Part shown: piece by piece, positions 1 through 9,739 of the stretch
Numbering within the stretch: the stretch's first letter is position 1
How the letters are laid out: every line of letters starts with the position of its first letter
From: REEB95 sp963762425
GTDB lineage: Bacteria; Pseudomonadota; Alphaproteobacteria; ATCC43930; CGMCC-115725
Assembly: GCA_963762425.1 (NCBI GenBank)
Contig: CAVXKY010000009.1
Coordinates: 1 to 64,000 of the forward strand
Length of the DNA: 64,000 nt
Direction of reading: 5' to 3'
Translations under genes and position numbers: made by a program
The notes under the pieces: generated by a model
Told to the model about the DNA's origin: nothing
The model's database searches: none
What the model saw: the letters and a program-made list of their open reading frames with translations, nothing else

Positions 1-7
1 GCGGTGT

Positions 8-1157
8 TTATTCCGCCTTGGCTTCTTTTTTGTTAACGGCGGCGTCGGCGCCCTTGATGCGGGCGGCGAGCGAGGCTTCGAGGAAGCGGTCGAGACCGCC
101 ATCCAGCACCGCGCCGGTATTGCCGGTCTCGACCCCGGTGCGCAGGTCTTTGACCATCTGATAGGGCTGAAGCACATAGGAGCGGATCTGGTGCCCCCAG
201 CCGATATCGGTTTTGGTGGCGTTCATGGCGTCGGTCTGCGCTTCCCGCCGCTGCAGCTCGTTTTCGTAAAGCCGCGCCTTGAGCATGGCCGTGGCCTTGG
301 CGCGATTCTGGTGCTGCGAGCGCTCGCTCTGACAAGCCACCACCACCGGGTCGCCGCCCGGAAGCTGGTAGGTCATGCGCACGGCGCTGTCGGTCTTGTT
401 GACGTGCTGGCCCCCCGCCCCCGACGAGCGATAGGTGTCGACGCGCAGATACTTGTCCTGGATCTCGACCTCGATCTTGTCGTCCACCACCGGATAGACC
501 CAGACCGAGGCGAAACTGGTCTGCCGCCGGGCATTGGCGTCGAAGGGCGAGATCCGCACCAGGCGGTGGACTCCGCTTTCGGTCTTGAGCCAGCCATAGG
601 CATTCTCGCCCATCACCTTGATGGTGGCTGATTTAAGGCCGGCGCCCTCGCCCGCGCTTTCCTCGATCCATTCGATCTTGTGATCGTGCTGTTCGGCCCA
701 GCGTATGTACATGCGCAGCAGCATCTCGGCCCAGTCTTGCGCCTCGGTGCCGCCGGCGCCGGCATGGACTTCGAGATAGGCGTCGTTGGCGTCGGCCTCG
801 CCGGAAAGCAGGCTTTCGAGTTCGCGCGCCTTGACCTCGTCGCGGAGTTTCTCCAGCGCCTTCTGCGCCTCGTCCAGCGTAGCCATGTCGCCTTCGGCTT
901 CGGCGAGTTCGGCCAAGCCCAGCGTGTCATCGAGCTCGCGCTCGATGCGCTTGTAGCCGTTGACGCCCTTGTCGAGGCGGGTGCGCTCGCGCATGAACTG
1001 TTGCGCGCGCGCGGAATCGTTCCAGAAATCGGGGGTTTCGACGAGCTGGTTCAGCTCCGCGAGCCGGCGAATGGATTTATCCCAGTCAAAGATGCCTCCG
1101 CAGCAGCGCCATGGAGCGCCGGATCTCGACCGCCATCGTATCTATCTCGGCACGCAT
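8..1157 (-). CDS. prfB: Peptide chain release factor 2 (programmed +1 frameshift)
   Basis: RF2 recognises UGA/UAA stop codons and triggers peptidyl-tRNA hydrolysis. The product is assembled from two frames. An ATG at 1157 opens 23 codons (MRAEIDTMAVEIRRSM...) that end in CTT TGA C. Skipping one base continues as DWDKSIRRLAEL into the long frame, giving about 382 residues. The anticodon-like SPF motif falls at about 203-205 and the catalytic GGQ at about 248-250, almost the E. coli spacing. GAGG lies 8 bases before the ATG. A gene call starting at 994 would lose the first 54 residues. It lies 39 bp downstream of mrcA on the same strand, so co-transcription is likely. Autoregulation by RF2 level is established for this frameshift type. 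Confidence 0.97.
1084..1100 (-). promoter_or_regulatory. prfB programmed +1 frameshift signal
   Basis: Read on the minus strand the site is CGGAGG CAT CTT TGA C. A Shine-Dalgarno-like GGAGG (1095-1099) sits three bases before the slippery CTT, followed by an in-frame TGA at 1086-1088 and then C. This matches the layout of the E. coli site (AGG GGG TAT CTT TGA C). When RF2 is scarce, termination at UGA is slow and the ribosome slips forward one base to make full-length RF2. Seen directly in sequence; the mechanism is known for the family. Confidence 0.95.
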
Positions 1158-1196
1158 GCCTCAAACCTCGTCAAATCCAAATGATCGAATGCAGGC

Positions 1197-3707
1197 TCAG
1201 TATAGGCCGCCGGTGCCGCTCGCGGGAGCGGTTTGCGGGCCGCTGTCGTCGGTGTTGGATGCGCCCATGCCGGGAATGATGTCGCCGGCATTGAGCGTAA
1301 TGCCGTTGCCGCTGACCACCTGGCCGGGCTGGCCGTTCGGTTCGGTGCCGGGCTTGAACGCCTCGTAGATCACGTTCCGGTCGCCGGGCTTGGCGAGCTG
1401 TCCGGTCTTGGCGTTGACCCGCACCAGGCGGATGCCGGGCGGGATGCGGAAGGGAATGGCCGGCTTGTCCTTCAGCGCCCCCATCATGAAATCGCGGAAG
1501 GCCGGCGCCGACACCATGGCGCCGGTCTCGTGCTTGCCGAGGCTCCTGGGCTGATCGAAGCCGATATAGACGCCGGCGGCAAGGTCGGGCGAGAAGCCCA
1601 TGAACCAGGTGTCGTTGGAATCGTTGGTGGTGCCGGTCTTGCCGGCCAAGGGCTTGCCCACGGTGCTGACGATGCGGCCGGTGCCGCGCTGCACCACGCC
1701 TTCGAGCAGGGAGACGACCTGATAGGCGCTGGCCGGATCGGCGATCTGCTCGCGGGTGTCGGGCAATTCGGGCGGCGCCTGGCCGCTCCATTCGACGTTG
1801 TTGCATTGGTCGCAAGGGCGGTCATCCGCGCGATAGATGGTGTGGCCGTTGCGGTCCTGCACCCGGTCGATGAATGTCGGATGGATGCGCTTGCCGCCAT
1901 TGACCAGCATCGAATAGGCGGTCATGAGCCGGAGCGGCGTGGTCTCGCCCGCGCCCAGGATGAACGAATTCTCCAGCGGCATGTTGTCGAGGATGCCGAA
2001 ACGCTCGACATATTGCTTGACCACGTCGAGACCGATGGTGGTGCCGACCCGGGCGGTGACCAGGTTGAGGGATTCCTCCATGCCGATCCGCAGCGGCACC
2101 GGCCCGGCGAAATTATGCTCGTAGTTGGTGGGATTCCATTTCGGCAAGCCCGGCCCCTGATCGACCACGAAAGGCGCATCCAGCACCAGCGTCGAGGGCG
2201 TGAAGCCGTGATCGAGCGCGGCAAGATAGACGAAGGGTTTGATCGCCGAGCCGGTTTGGCGCTTGGCCTGGGTGGCGCGGTCGAACTGGCTGATCTCGTA
2301 GCTGAAACCGCCGGTCATGGCGAGCACCCGCCCGGTATGCGGGTCCATCACCACCATCGCGCCCGACACCGCCGGAATCTGCCGGAGGCCGTAGCTGCCG
2401 TCGCCCGCCTGAGCCGAGGGGCCATCGAGCCGCTCGACCAGCACGACGTCGCCCGGGCTGAGCGCGTCGGCGGGCTTGGTCAGGCTGGGGCCGAGACTGT
2501 TCTCGCTGAGTTTCTTGCGCGCCCAGCGCATTTCATCCAGGGGGATCTTGCCGCGCCTTCCGTCGGCAAGCCCGATCGCGGCGCTGTCCGGCTGATCCGC
2601 CAGCACGATTGCGGTCGTCCAGCCGGGATCGGCGGCGCCCGGCACCGGAGCCAACGCGGCAAGCTGCGCGCGCCAATCGCCGCTTATGTCGATGCGCGCC
2701 ACCGGCCCGCGATAGCCGTGGCGGCGGTCATAGGCGATGAGCGCGCCGCGCAGCGATTTCTCCGCCAGCGTCTCATAGGCCGGATCGAGGCTGGTGCGGA
2801 CCGACAGCCCGCCCTCGTACAGCATCTTGTCGCCGTAGCGGGCCGAAAGCTCGCGCCGCACTTCCTCGGTGAAGTAATCGGCGCGCGCCGTCTGGGTATC
2901 GTCGCGATGATGGAGGACGATGGGCTTGGCCTTGGCGGCCTCGGCCTGGTCGTAGGTGATGTATCCCGACTCGAGCATGCGATCGATCACGTAATCGCGC
3001 CGGTCCTTGGCGGCCTCGGGATAGCGCAGCGGGTTGTAGTTGTTGGGCGCCTTGGGCAGCGCGGCCAGGAACGCCGCCTCCTCGACGGTCAATTCGTCGA
3101 GCGATTTGCCGAAATAGTCGATCGCCGCCGCCGCGACCCCGTAGCTGCCGCCGCCGAGATAGATCTCGTTCAGGTAGAGCTCGAGGATGCGGTCCTTGCT
3201 CAACGCCTGCTCCATGCGTATGGCGATCAAGGCCTCCTTGATCTTGCGCGTGAGCGAAACCTCGTTGTTGAGGAGAAAGTTCTTCGCCACCTGTTGGGTG
3301 ATGGTCGAGGCGCCCACCGGCCGGCGATTGCTGCCGAGGCGGAAGATGTCGGTCAAGGCGGCGCGCGCCATCGACATCGGATCGATGCCGGAATGGGTAT
3401 AGAAATTGCGGTCCTCGGCGGCGACGAAAGCGTGGGTCACCAGCGGCGGCATCGCGCTGACCGGCACGAAGATGCGCTTCTCGGTGGCGTATTCGGCCAA
3501 AAGCCTGCCGTCGGCGGCGTGAACGCGCGTGACGATGGGCGGCTGGTAATCGGCCAAGGCGCGGTAATCCGGCAGTTCGCGCCCGAAATACCACACCGTC
3601 AACCCGACCATTGCCGTCGCCGCCACCCCGCCGAACAGCAGGAAAACGAACAGCACCTTCAGCAGGGTCGAGGGCAGCTTTGGCTTCTTGGGCGGTTGCA
3701 GCGTCAT
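1197..3707 (-). CDS. mrcA: Penicillin-binding protein 1A (bifunctional class A PBP)
   Basis: Polymerises and cross-links peptidoglycan at the inner membrane. 836 residues with a single N-terminal membrane segment (about 16-40). The glycosyltransferase domain has EDRNFYTHSG at about 98, with the catalytic Glu. An OB-like insertion lies between the domains. The transpeptidase domain carries SAIK (Ser about 487), SLN (about 548) and KTGTT (about 680). Length and motif order are normal for PBP1A. The C-terminal tail is Gly/Pro/Asn-rich and probably disordered. It is transcribed toward prfB and divergently from rne. Confidence 0.96.
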   Translation of the reverse strand: MTLQPPKKPKLPSTLLKVLFVFLLFGGVAATAMVGLTVWYFGRELPDYRALADYQPPIVTRVHAADGRLLAEYATEKRIFVPVSAMPPLVTHAFVAAEDRNFYTHSGIDPMSMARAALTDIFRLGSNRRPVGASTITQQVAKNFLLNNEVSLTRKIKEALIAIRMEQALSKDRILELYLNEIYLGGGSYGVAAAAIDYFGKSLDELTVEEAAFLAALPKAPNNYNPLRYPEAAKDRRDYVIDRMLESGYITYDQAEAAKAKPIVLHHRDDTQTARADYFTEEVRRELSARYGDKMLYEGGLSVRTSLDPAYETLAEKSLRGALIAYDRRHGYRGPVARIDISGDWRAQLAALAPVPGAADPGWTTAIVLADQPDSAAIGLADGRRGKIPLDEMRWARKKLSENSLGPSLTKPADALSPGDVVLVERLDGPSAQAGDGSYGLRQIPAVSGAMVVMDPHTGRVLAMTGGFSYEISQFDRATQAKRQTGSAIKPFVYLAALDHGFTPSTLVLDAPFVVDQGPGLPKWNPTNYEHNFAGPVPLRIGMEESLNLVTARVGTTIGLDVVKQYVERFGILDNMPLENSFILGAGETTPLRLMTAYSMLVNGGKRIHPTFIDRVQDRNGHTIYRADDRPCDQCNNVEWSGQAPPELPDTREQIADPASAYQVVSLLEGVVQRGTGRIVSTVGKPLAGKTGTTNDSNDTWFMGFSPDLAAGVYIGFDQPRSLGKHETGAMVSAPAFRDFMMGALKDKPAIPFRIPPGIRLVRVNAKTGQLAKPGDRNVIYEAFKPGTEPNGQPGQVVSGNGITLNAGDIIPGMGASNTDDSGPQTAPASGTGGLY

Positions 3708-4273
3708 GACTTGGTCCGGATTCGGCGCTCGCGACTCGGGCGCGCGGCACCGTTAAATCCTATCATAAAGCATGGTGCGCCGGCTTTATGACCGCCGCAA
3801 GCCGGGTTAACAAGCCTTTCCCGGTATTAACGCATCGGTTCCGGGGCCGCCCGTGCCGCGCCCCGGCCTTCACAATCCCGGGACCCGCGGCAGAGCGCCG
3901 CATGAATGGGTTGTGGATAGGGGCCGCGGGCTGTATTCTGACTTCGCGAAATACTGCGGTCTGCACACTCCGGCACGGGGCCGGGGCAGCGACGAAGCGG
4001 CGGAATTGCAGGCGAGGATGCCCCCATCGATTTTGGCGCGGGCCTCCGCGCTTTCCCGCCGGGACGTTAACGATCACGCAGTTTGATGAAACCCCGAAGC
4101 CTGACCCGGCCTGTGCCGGGATGCGGCAGCCCTGAAAAAGAGCCCTGAAATGATTCTAGCTCTTGTCCGGTCCGATCTTTCGACCGAGGGCGCCGTCGGC
4201 TTCGCCTCAACCAAAATGACGCCGCCGCCCGTCCTTCGCGCGGGCGAATGCGCGCGCCACGGAGTTAACCGGC
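3708..4273. other. mrcA/rne divergent intergenic region and rne 5' leader
   Basis: 566 bp without a convincing gene. It must hold the divergent promoters of mrcA and rne. A GC hairpin (CCCGGC, 4-base loop, GCCGGG at 4105-4120) lies about 155 bp before the rne start and could be part of a structured leader. Long leaders that mediate autoregulation are known for E. coli rne, but I see no sequence proof of that here. Short open frames in this stretch look like chance products of GC-rich DNA. Confidence 0.5.
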
Positions 4274-7135
4274 ATGACCAAGCGCATGCTTATCGACGCC
4301 GCTCACCCGGAAGAGACCCGGGTGGTGGTTCTCGACGGCCACCGTCTCGTCGAATTCGACTACGAGACGTCAACCAAGAAGCAGATCAAGGGTAACATCT
4401 ATCTCGCCAAGGTGACGCGGGTGGAGCCGTCGCTCCAAGCGGCATTCGTCGAGTATGGGGGCAACCGCCACGGTTTCCTCTCCTTCAACGAGATTCATCC
4501 CGACTATTACCGCATCCCGGTCGCCGATCGCGAGGCCGCGCTCGAAGCCGACCGCGAAGCCGAAGCCGCCGCCAATGCGCGTGAAGCCGCGCATGAGGAA
4601 ACCGGGGGCGAGCTGGTTCCGGAAACCATGGCGCATGACGCGCCGGCGGAAGAGATGCACGGCCAGCCGATGGAGCAGCCGGAATTCCATGACGACGGAG
4701 CCGACCAGCCCGACGAGCCGGATTCCCTTCCCTTCTCCGGCGAACCCTTCGGCGAGCCCTTGGCGGGATCTCCGCCCGAACATGGGCCGGAACCCGCGGA
4801 CGCGGCCGAGCATGGGGATTCGGATCGCTACGCCGATGCCCATGCCGATCATGCGCCCGGCGATACGCAAGCCGGGATCGAAGGCGAGCAGCCGCCCATG
4901 CCCGGCGAAGGCCCGTGGAATGGGAATGGCGGCTCCGCCGATGGGGCGCAACCGCCTCAGCCGCCCGTTCCGCTCGAGATCGTCGGCGGCGACGAGATGG
5001 AGGAGACGCGCCGTCCGGTGCGGCGGCCGCAACGGCACTATAAAATCCAAGAGGTGATCAAGCGCCGCCAGATCATGCTGGTGCAGGTCACCAAGGAGGA
5101 ACGCGGCAACAAGGGCGCGGCGCTGACGACCTATATCTCGCTCGCCGGGCGTTATGTCGTGCTGATGCCAAACACGCCGCGCGGCGGCGGCGTTTCGCGC
5201 AAAATCACCAGCGCGGCCGACCGGCGGCGCCTCAAGGACCTGATGAGCGATCTTGAACTGCCCGAGGGGATGGGCGTCATCGTCCGCACCGCCGGCAGCG
5301 AGCGCTCCAAGCCCGAGATCAAGCGCGATTTCGAATATCTGCGCCGGCTTTGGGACGAGATCAGGGAGCTCACGCTCAAATCGACCGCGCCCGCGCTGAT
5401 TTACGAGGAAGGCACCCTCATCAAGCGCTCGATCCGCGACCTCTACGCGACCGATATCGAGGAGGTGCTGGTCGACGGCGAGGCCAGCTACCACGTCGCC
5501 AAGACTTTCATGAAGATGCTGATGCCGAGCCACGCCGGCAAGGTGAAGCTCTACCGCGATCCGACCGTGCCGTTGTTCCACCGTTATCAGGTCGAGGGCC
5601 AGCTCGACGCCATCCATTCGCCCACGGTGCAGCTCAAATCGGGCGGTTATATCGTCTTGAATCCGACCGAGGCGCTGGTGTCGATCGACGTCAATTCAGG
5701 CCGCTCGACACGCGAGCGCAACATCGAGGAAACCGCTTACAAAACCAATCTCGAGGCGGCGGACGAGATCGCGCGCCAGCTGCGGCTCAGGGATCTGGCC
5801 GGACTCATCGTCATCGACTTCATCGACATGGAGCATCACCGCAACCAGCACGCGGTCGAGCGCCGGCTCAAGGAAGCGATGCGTCACGACCGCGCGCGCA
5901 TACAGCTGGGCCGCATCAGTCCGTTCGGCCTCTTGGAAATGTCGCGGCAGCGGCTGCGGCCCTCGCTGATCGAGGCTTCGACCCAGCCCTGCCCCTATTG
6001 CGAGGGCACCGGCCATATCCGTTCCACCGAATCGACGGCGCTGCACGTGCTGCGCGCGATCGAAGAGGAAGGCGTTCGCCGCCGCTCGGCCGAGATCAAC
6101 GTCGCCGTGCCGAACGCGGTCGCGCTTTATATCCTCAATCAGAAGCGCGCGACCTTGCAGCAGGCCGAGGCGCGCTTCGGTTTCCACGTCATCGTCAAAA
6201 GCGACGAAACGTTGATCCCGCCGGCCTTCCGGCTGGAACGGCTGCGGGCGCTGACCCCGGCCGAGATCGCGGCGCTGCCGACGGCGCCGCCGCCCATGCC
6301 CCTGGAAGACGAGGAAGAGATTATCGTCGAGAGCGCGGCGGAGACGCCGCAACATGCCGAGCCCGGGCAAGCGCCCGGCCGCGAGACCGAGCCGGTGCAC
6401 GCTCACGCGACCCACCCTCCCGCCCACCATCCGGCAAGGCACCCCGAAGGCGAACGCGTCCACGAAGCGGGCGAAAGCCAGGAAGCTGGCGGCAGGCGTC
6501 GCCGCCGGCGCGGCCGGCGTGGCGGCAAGGGCCGTCACGGCGAGAACCGCCCGCATGGCGAGCCTCGTCCGCCAACCGAGAACCGTCCCATTGGCGAGGA
6601 ACGGCCGTACATCCCGCCACCGCGGCCGCGCTTCGCCCTGTTGCCGGGCGAGCCGGGCTACATTGCGGATGCCGGCCCGAATGGCGGCGGTACGGCGGAG
6701 CCGCATCTCGATGACGGCGAGCCGCAACCACAGCCGCAATTTCCGCAACCCGAAGGCGGCCCGTCCCAAGCCGAGGGCGAGCGCAAGCGCCGGCGTCGCG
6801 GACGGCGCGGCGGCAGGCGGCGGCGGCGCGGCGGCGGTCAAGGCGGCGAGATGGGCGGCGAGCCCATGGGCGGCGAGCAGACGAGCGGCGCCCCTCCATC
6901 GGCGGAACCGGCATACCAACGCCCGCCGCAGCAGAGCTTCGCGCCACCGGCGGAGCCGACCTTCTCAAGGCCTTCCCCGCCGGCGGAGCCGGCAATCTCA
7001 GGATTCCCTCCGGCAAGAGAGCCGGAGCATAGGCGGGAAGAGGCCGAGCGCGCGCCGGCCCAGCACAACGTGCCGCCGGTGCAAGAGGTTTCCGGGCCCG
7101 CCGCCAATCCGAAAAAGGGCTGGTGGCGGCGCTAG
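4274..7135 (+). CDS. rne: Ribonuclease E (Rne/Rng family)
   Basis: Endoribonuclease for mRNA decay and rRNA/tRNA processing, and scaffold of the degradosome. 953 residues. The S1 domain begins KGNIYLAKVTRVEPSLQAAF and is interrupted by an acidic, Pro/Glu/His-rich insertion of about 160 residues (about 85-245). It resumes at HYKIQEVIKRRQIML. The DNase I-like catalytic part has DVNSGRS and IDFIDM, which carry the metal-binding Asp residues. The zinc-link is CPYCEGTG. The C-terminal third is disordered, with two Arg/Gly clusters (GRRRRRRGRRGGKGRHG-like and KRRRRGRRGGRRRRRGG) likely to bind RNA. GGAG precedes the ATG by 9 bases. Long S1 insertions are known in alphaproteobacterial RNase E. Confidence 0.96.
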   Translation: MTKRMLIDAAHPEETRVVVLDGHRLVEFDYETSTKKQIKGNIYLAKVTRVEPSLQAAFVEYGGNRHGFLSFNEIHPDYYRIPVADREAALEADREAEAAANAREAAHEETGGELVPETMAHDAPAEEMHGQPMEQPEFHDDGADQPDEPDSLPFSGEPFGEPLAGSPPEHGPEPADAAEHGDSDRYADAHADHAPGDTQAGIEGEQPPMPGEGPWNGNGGSADGAQPPQPPVPLEIVGGDEMEETRRPVRRPQRHYKIQEVIKRRQIMLVQVTKEERGNKGAALTTYISLAGRYVVLMPNTPRGGGVSRKITSAADRRRLKDLMSDLELPEGMGVIVRTAGSERSKPEIKRDFEYLRRLWDEIRELTLKSTAPALIYEEGTLIKRSIRDLYATDIEEVLVDGEASYHVAKTFMKMLMPSHAGKVKLYRDPTVPLFHRYQVEGQLDAIHSPTVQLKSGGYIVLNPTEALVSIDVNSGRSTRERNIEETAYKTNLEAADEIARQLRLRDLAGLIVIDFIDMEHHRNQHAVERRLKEAMRHDRARIQLGRISPFGLLEMSRQRLRPSLIEASTQPCPYCEGTGHIRSTESTALHVLRAIEEEGVRRRSAEINVAVPNAVALYILNQKRATLQQAEARFGFHVIVKSDETLIPPAFRLERLRALTPAEIAALPTAPPPMPLEDEEEIIVESAAETPQHAEPGQAPGRETEPVHAHATHPPAHHPARHPEGERVHEAGESQEAGGRRRRRRGRRGGKGRHGENRPHGEPRPPTENRPIGEERPYIPPPRPRFALLPGEPGYIADAGPNGGGTAEPHLDDGEPQPQPQFPQPEGGPSQAEGERKRRRRGRRGGRRRRRGGGQGGEMGGEPMGGEQTSGAPPSAEPAYQRPPQQSFAPPAEPTFSRPSPPAEPAISGFPPAREPEHRREEAERAPAQHNVPPVQEVSGPAANPKKGWWRR

Positions 7136-7147
7136 GAGGCGGTCGCC

Positions 7148-8338
7148 TCAGGGACGCCAGGATTTGAGCCGGGCTGCCGCTTGCGCGATCGTGCCCGTCG
7201 CACCGGCATAACACAGGCGCAAGCTGGAACGGCCGCGCGCCTGATCGAAATCGGTCCCGGGCGTCAGCGCCACGCCGGTCTCGCGCAGCAAGCGGCGGCA
7301 GAAATCCTCGCTGTCATTGGTCAGATGCGCGACATCGGCGTAGAGATAGAACGCACCCTGCGCTGGCGCGAAACGTTCGAGTCCGGCCTTGGGCAGCTCG
7401 TTCAGCAGAAGCGCGCGGTTTTCGGCGTAGCGCCGGACATTGGCATCGAGTTCCGGCCGGCAATCGAAAGCCGCGATCGCGGCATGTTGCGACAGCGACG
7501 GCGGCGACACCGAAAGATTCTGCGCCAGGCACTCGACCGCGCGCAGCATGTCGTCGGGCGCCACCATCCAACCGACGCGCCAGCCGGTCATGGAATAATA
7601 TTTGGAGAAGCTGTTGACCACCACCGCTTGGGAATCGGATGCGAGCGCGGTCGCGGCATCATCGCCGTAGACGATGCCGTGATAGACCTCGTCCGATATC
7701 AGGCGGATGCCGCGGTCGCGGCAATAGCGCGCTATCGATGCCAGTTCCAATGCCTCGATCATGGTGCCGGTCGGGTTGGCCGGGCTCGCCACGATCAGGC
7801 CATCGACGCCCTGGCCTTGCGCGCGCAGCAGATCGAGCGTCACCTGATAGCGTTCGCGCTCGCCCGCTGGCAGCTCGACCGGGACCAGGTCGAGCGCGGT
7901 CAGGATGTTGCGGTAGGCGGGATAACCCGGCGCCGCCAGCGCCACCCGGTCGCCCGGCTCGAAAGCGGCGAGGAAGGCGAAGACCAGGGCGGCCGATGAG
8001 CCGGTGGTGACGACGATCCGCGCGGGATCGACGGTCAATCCATGAATCCCGGCGTAATACGCGGATATCGCCGCGCGCAAGGCGGGCAGGCCCAGCGTAT
8101 CGGTATAGCCCAGCACCTCGCGGCCGAGCGCCGCGCGCGCCGCCTCGATCACGCCCCGGGGCGCGCCGGTCGAGGGCTGGCCGACTTCGAGATGGAGCAC
8201 GTCCTTGCCCTGGGCCGCGCGCTCGTTGGCGTCGCGCAGCACGTCCATGACGATGAAGGGCGGGATGCGCCCGCGTTGCGAAATTTTTAGGACCATGCGA
8301 GCCCCGCGCCGCCAGGGGAAATCGCCGGTTGACGCCAC
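7148..8338 (-). CDS. PLP-dependent class I/II aminotransferase
   Basis: Fold type I aminotransferase, probably using an amino acid and a 2-oxo acid; substrate not resolved. The PLP lysine is in NSFSKYYSMTGWRVG (about residue 240). The upstream NPTG motif (ASPANPTGTMIEA) and the C-terminal Arg region (SSLRLCYAG) are present. The longest frame starts with GTG at 8338. An ATG at 8296 (MVLKISQRG) would give a more typical N-terminus of about 382 residues, and I favour it. It ends 13 bp from the rne stop (convergent) and is divergent from the M48 protease gene. Confidence 0.88.
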   Translation of the reverse strand: MASTGDFPWRRGARMVLKISQRGRIPPFIVMDVLRDANERAAQGKDVLHLEVGQPSTGAPRGVIEAARAALGREVLGYTDTLGLPALRAAISAYYAGIHGLTVDPARIVVTTGSSAALVFAFLAAFEPGDRVALAAPGYPAYRNILTALDLVPVELPAGERERYQVTLDLLRAQGQGVDGLIVASPANPTGTMIEALELASIARYCRDRGIRLISDEVYHGIVYGDDAATALASDSQAVVVNSFSKYYSMTGWRVGWMVAPDDMLRAVECLAQNLSVSPPSLSQHAAIAAFDCRPELDANVRRYAENRALLLNELPKAGLERFAPAQGAFYLYADVAHLTNDSEDFCRRLLRETGVALTPGTDFDQARGRSSLRLCYAGATGTIAQAAARLKSWRP

Positions 8339-8383
8339 CCCTCGGCATGGCAGAGATTACGCGAGGGAACGGAGCCGAAACGA

Positions 8384-9739
8384 TTGCGCTTGCGCATGAC
8401 CCTCAAGGTTTTCTGTCTGGCGCTGGCGGCCAACGCGGTCCTGGCTCCTTATGCGGTGGCCGATGATTCTCCCGACATCATCCGCGACGCCGAGATCGAA
8501 AACAACATCCGCACCTGGGCCACGCCGATCTTCAACGCCGCCGGGCTCGATCCGAACGCGGTCCACATCTACATCATCAACGATCCGACGCTCAACTCCT
8601 TCGTCGCCGGCGGCCAGAACCTGTTCATGAATACCGGCACACTGCTGCGCGCCGACCGGCCGAACGAGATCATCGGCATCATGGCGCACGAAACCGGCCA
8701 CATCGCCGGCGGCCATCTGGTGCGCTTCCAGGAAGAGATGCATGACGCCACCGTCAAGGCCATCATCGCCATGGTGGTGGGCGCGGCCGCCGGCGCCGTC
8801 GGCCACGGCGGTGCCGGCGCCATGGGCGCCGGCATGGCGGCCGGCGAGGGCGTGGGCCTGCGCTCCTATCTGTCCTTCTCGGTGGCGCAAGAGGCCTCGG
8901 CCGACCAGGCGGCCTTGAAGTTCCTCGACGCCACCCATCAATCGGCCCAGGGGCTGCTGGATTTCTTCGAAATTCTGGAGCAGGAAGAGTTTCTTTCGGC
9001 GCAGCGTCAGGATCCTTACCTCCGCACCCACCCCCTCACCTCGCAACGCATCGATTATGTGCGCGAACACGTCGCCCATTCGCCGTGGTCGAAAGTGCCC
9101 GATCCGCCGCAATGGGTGGCCAATTTCAATACCATGAAAGCCAAGCTCGGCGCGTTCCTCAACCCGCCCAGCGACACGCTGGCCCAATACAAGGCCGATG
9201 ACAATTCCGTGCCGGCGCGCTACGCGCGCGCCATCGCCTACTATCGCATTCCGCAATTGAAGGACGCGCTCGCCATCATCGACGGACTGATCCATGATTA
9301 TCCCGACAACCCCTATTTCTACGAGTTAAAAGGGCAAATGCTGTTCGAGAACGGCCATGTCGACGAGGCGGTGGCGCCTTACGCGAAAGCGGTGCAGCTC
9401 AAGCCCGATACGCCGCTTCTGCGCATCGAGGCGGCGCAGGTCGATCTCGAAACCAACAACCCCGCGCTGCTGCCCACGGCGTCGAACATGCTGGCCGATG
9501 CCGTGCATTTCGAAAGCGACAATCCCGACGCCTGGCATTTCCTTGCCATCGCCTATGGCCGGAGCAACAATCTCGGCATGGCGGCGCTGGCGCTGGCCGA
9601 GGAAGGCATGGCCAACGGCAATTACAGAACCGCCGGCCAGCAAGCCGAACGGGCCATGAAGATTCTGCCGCAGGGAGCCGAGCGCCAGCGCGCCCAAGAC
9701 ATCCGCGACGATGCCAGGCGCATGCGGGACAAGTCATGA
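8384..9739 (+). CDS. Periplasmic M48 metalloprotease with C-terminal TPR repeats (BepA/YfgC-like)
   Basis: Likely zinc protease for quality control of outer-membrane proteins. 451 residues with an N-terminal signal peptide ending near YAVADD. HETGH (about 102-106) is the HExxH zinc site, and QEASADQAALKFLDA supplies the downstream Glu/Asp ligand. The region from about 280 onward is made of TPR-like helical pairs (YYELKGQMLFENGHVDEAV...). This arrangement matches BepA-type proteins. A TTG start at 8384 is 9 bases from GGAG; an ATG at 8396 is the alternative. The stop overlaps the next gene as ATGA, so the thioredoxin-fold gene downstream is translationally coupled. Confidence 0.9.
   Translation: MRLRMTLKVFCLALAANAVLAPYAVADDSPDIIRDAEIENNIRTWATPIFNAAGLDPNAVHIYIINDPTLNSFVAGGQNLFMNTGTLLRADRPNEIIGIMAHETGHIAGGHLVRFQEEMHDATVKAIIAMVVGAAAGAVGHGGAGAMGAGMAAGEGVGLRSYLSFSVAQEASADQAALKFLDATHQSAQGLLDFFEILEQEEFLSAQRQDPYLRTHPLTSQRIDYVREHVAHSPWSKVPDPPQWVANFNTMKAKLGAFLNPPSDTLAQYKADDNSVPARYARAIAYYRIPQLKDALAIIDGLIHDYPDNPYFYELKGQMLFENGHVDEAVAPYAKAVQLKPDTPLLRIEAAQVDLETNNPALLPTASNMLADAVHFESDNPDAWHFLAIAYGRSNNLGMAALALAEEGMANGNYRTAGQQAERAMKILPQGAERQRAQDIRDDARRMRDKS

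Noticed and set aside
1233..3791. 852-codon plus-strand open frame opposite mrcA
   Set aside because: Antisense shadow of PBP1A with no domains and His/Arg/Gly-rich composition.
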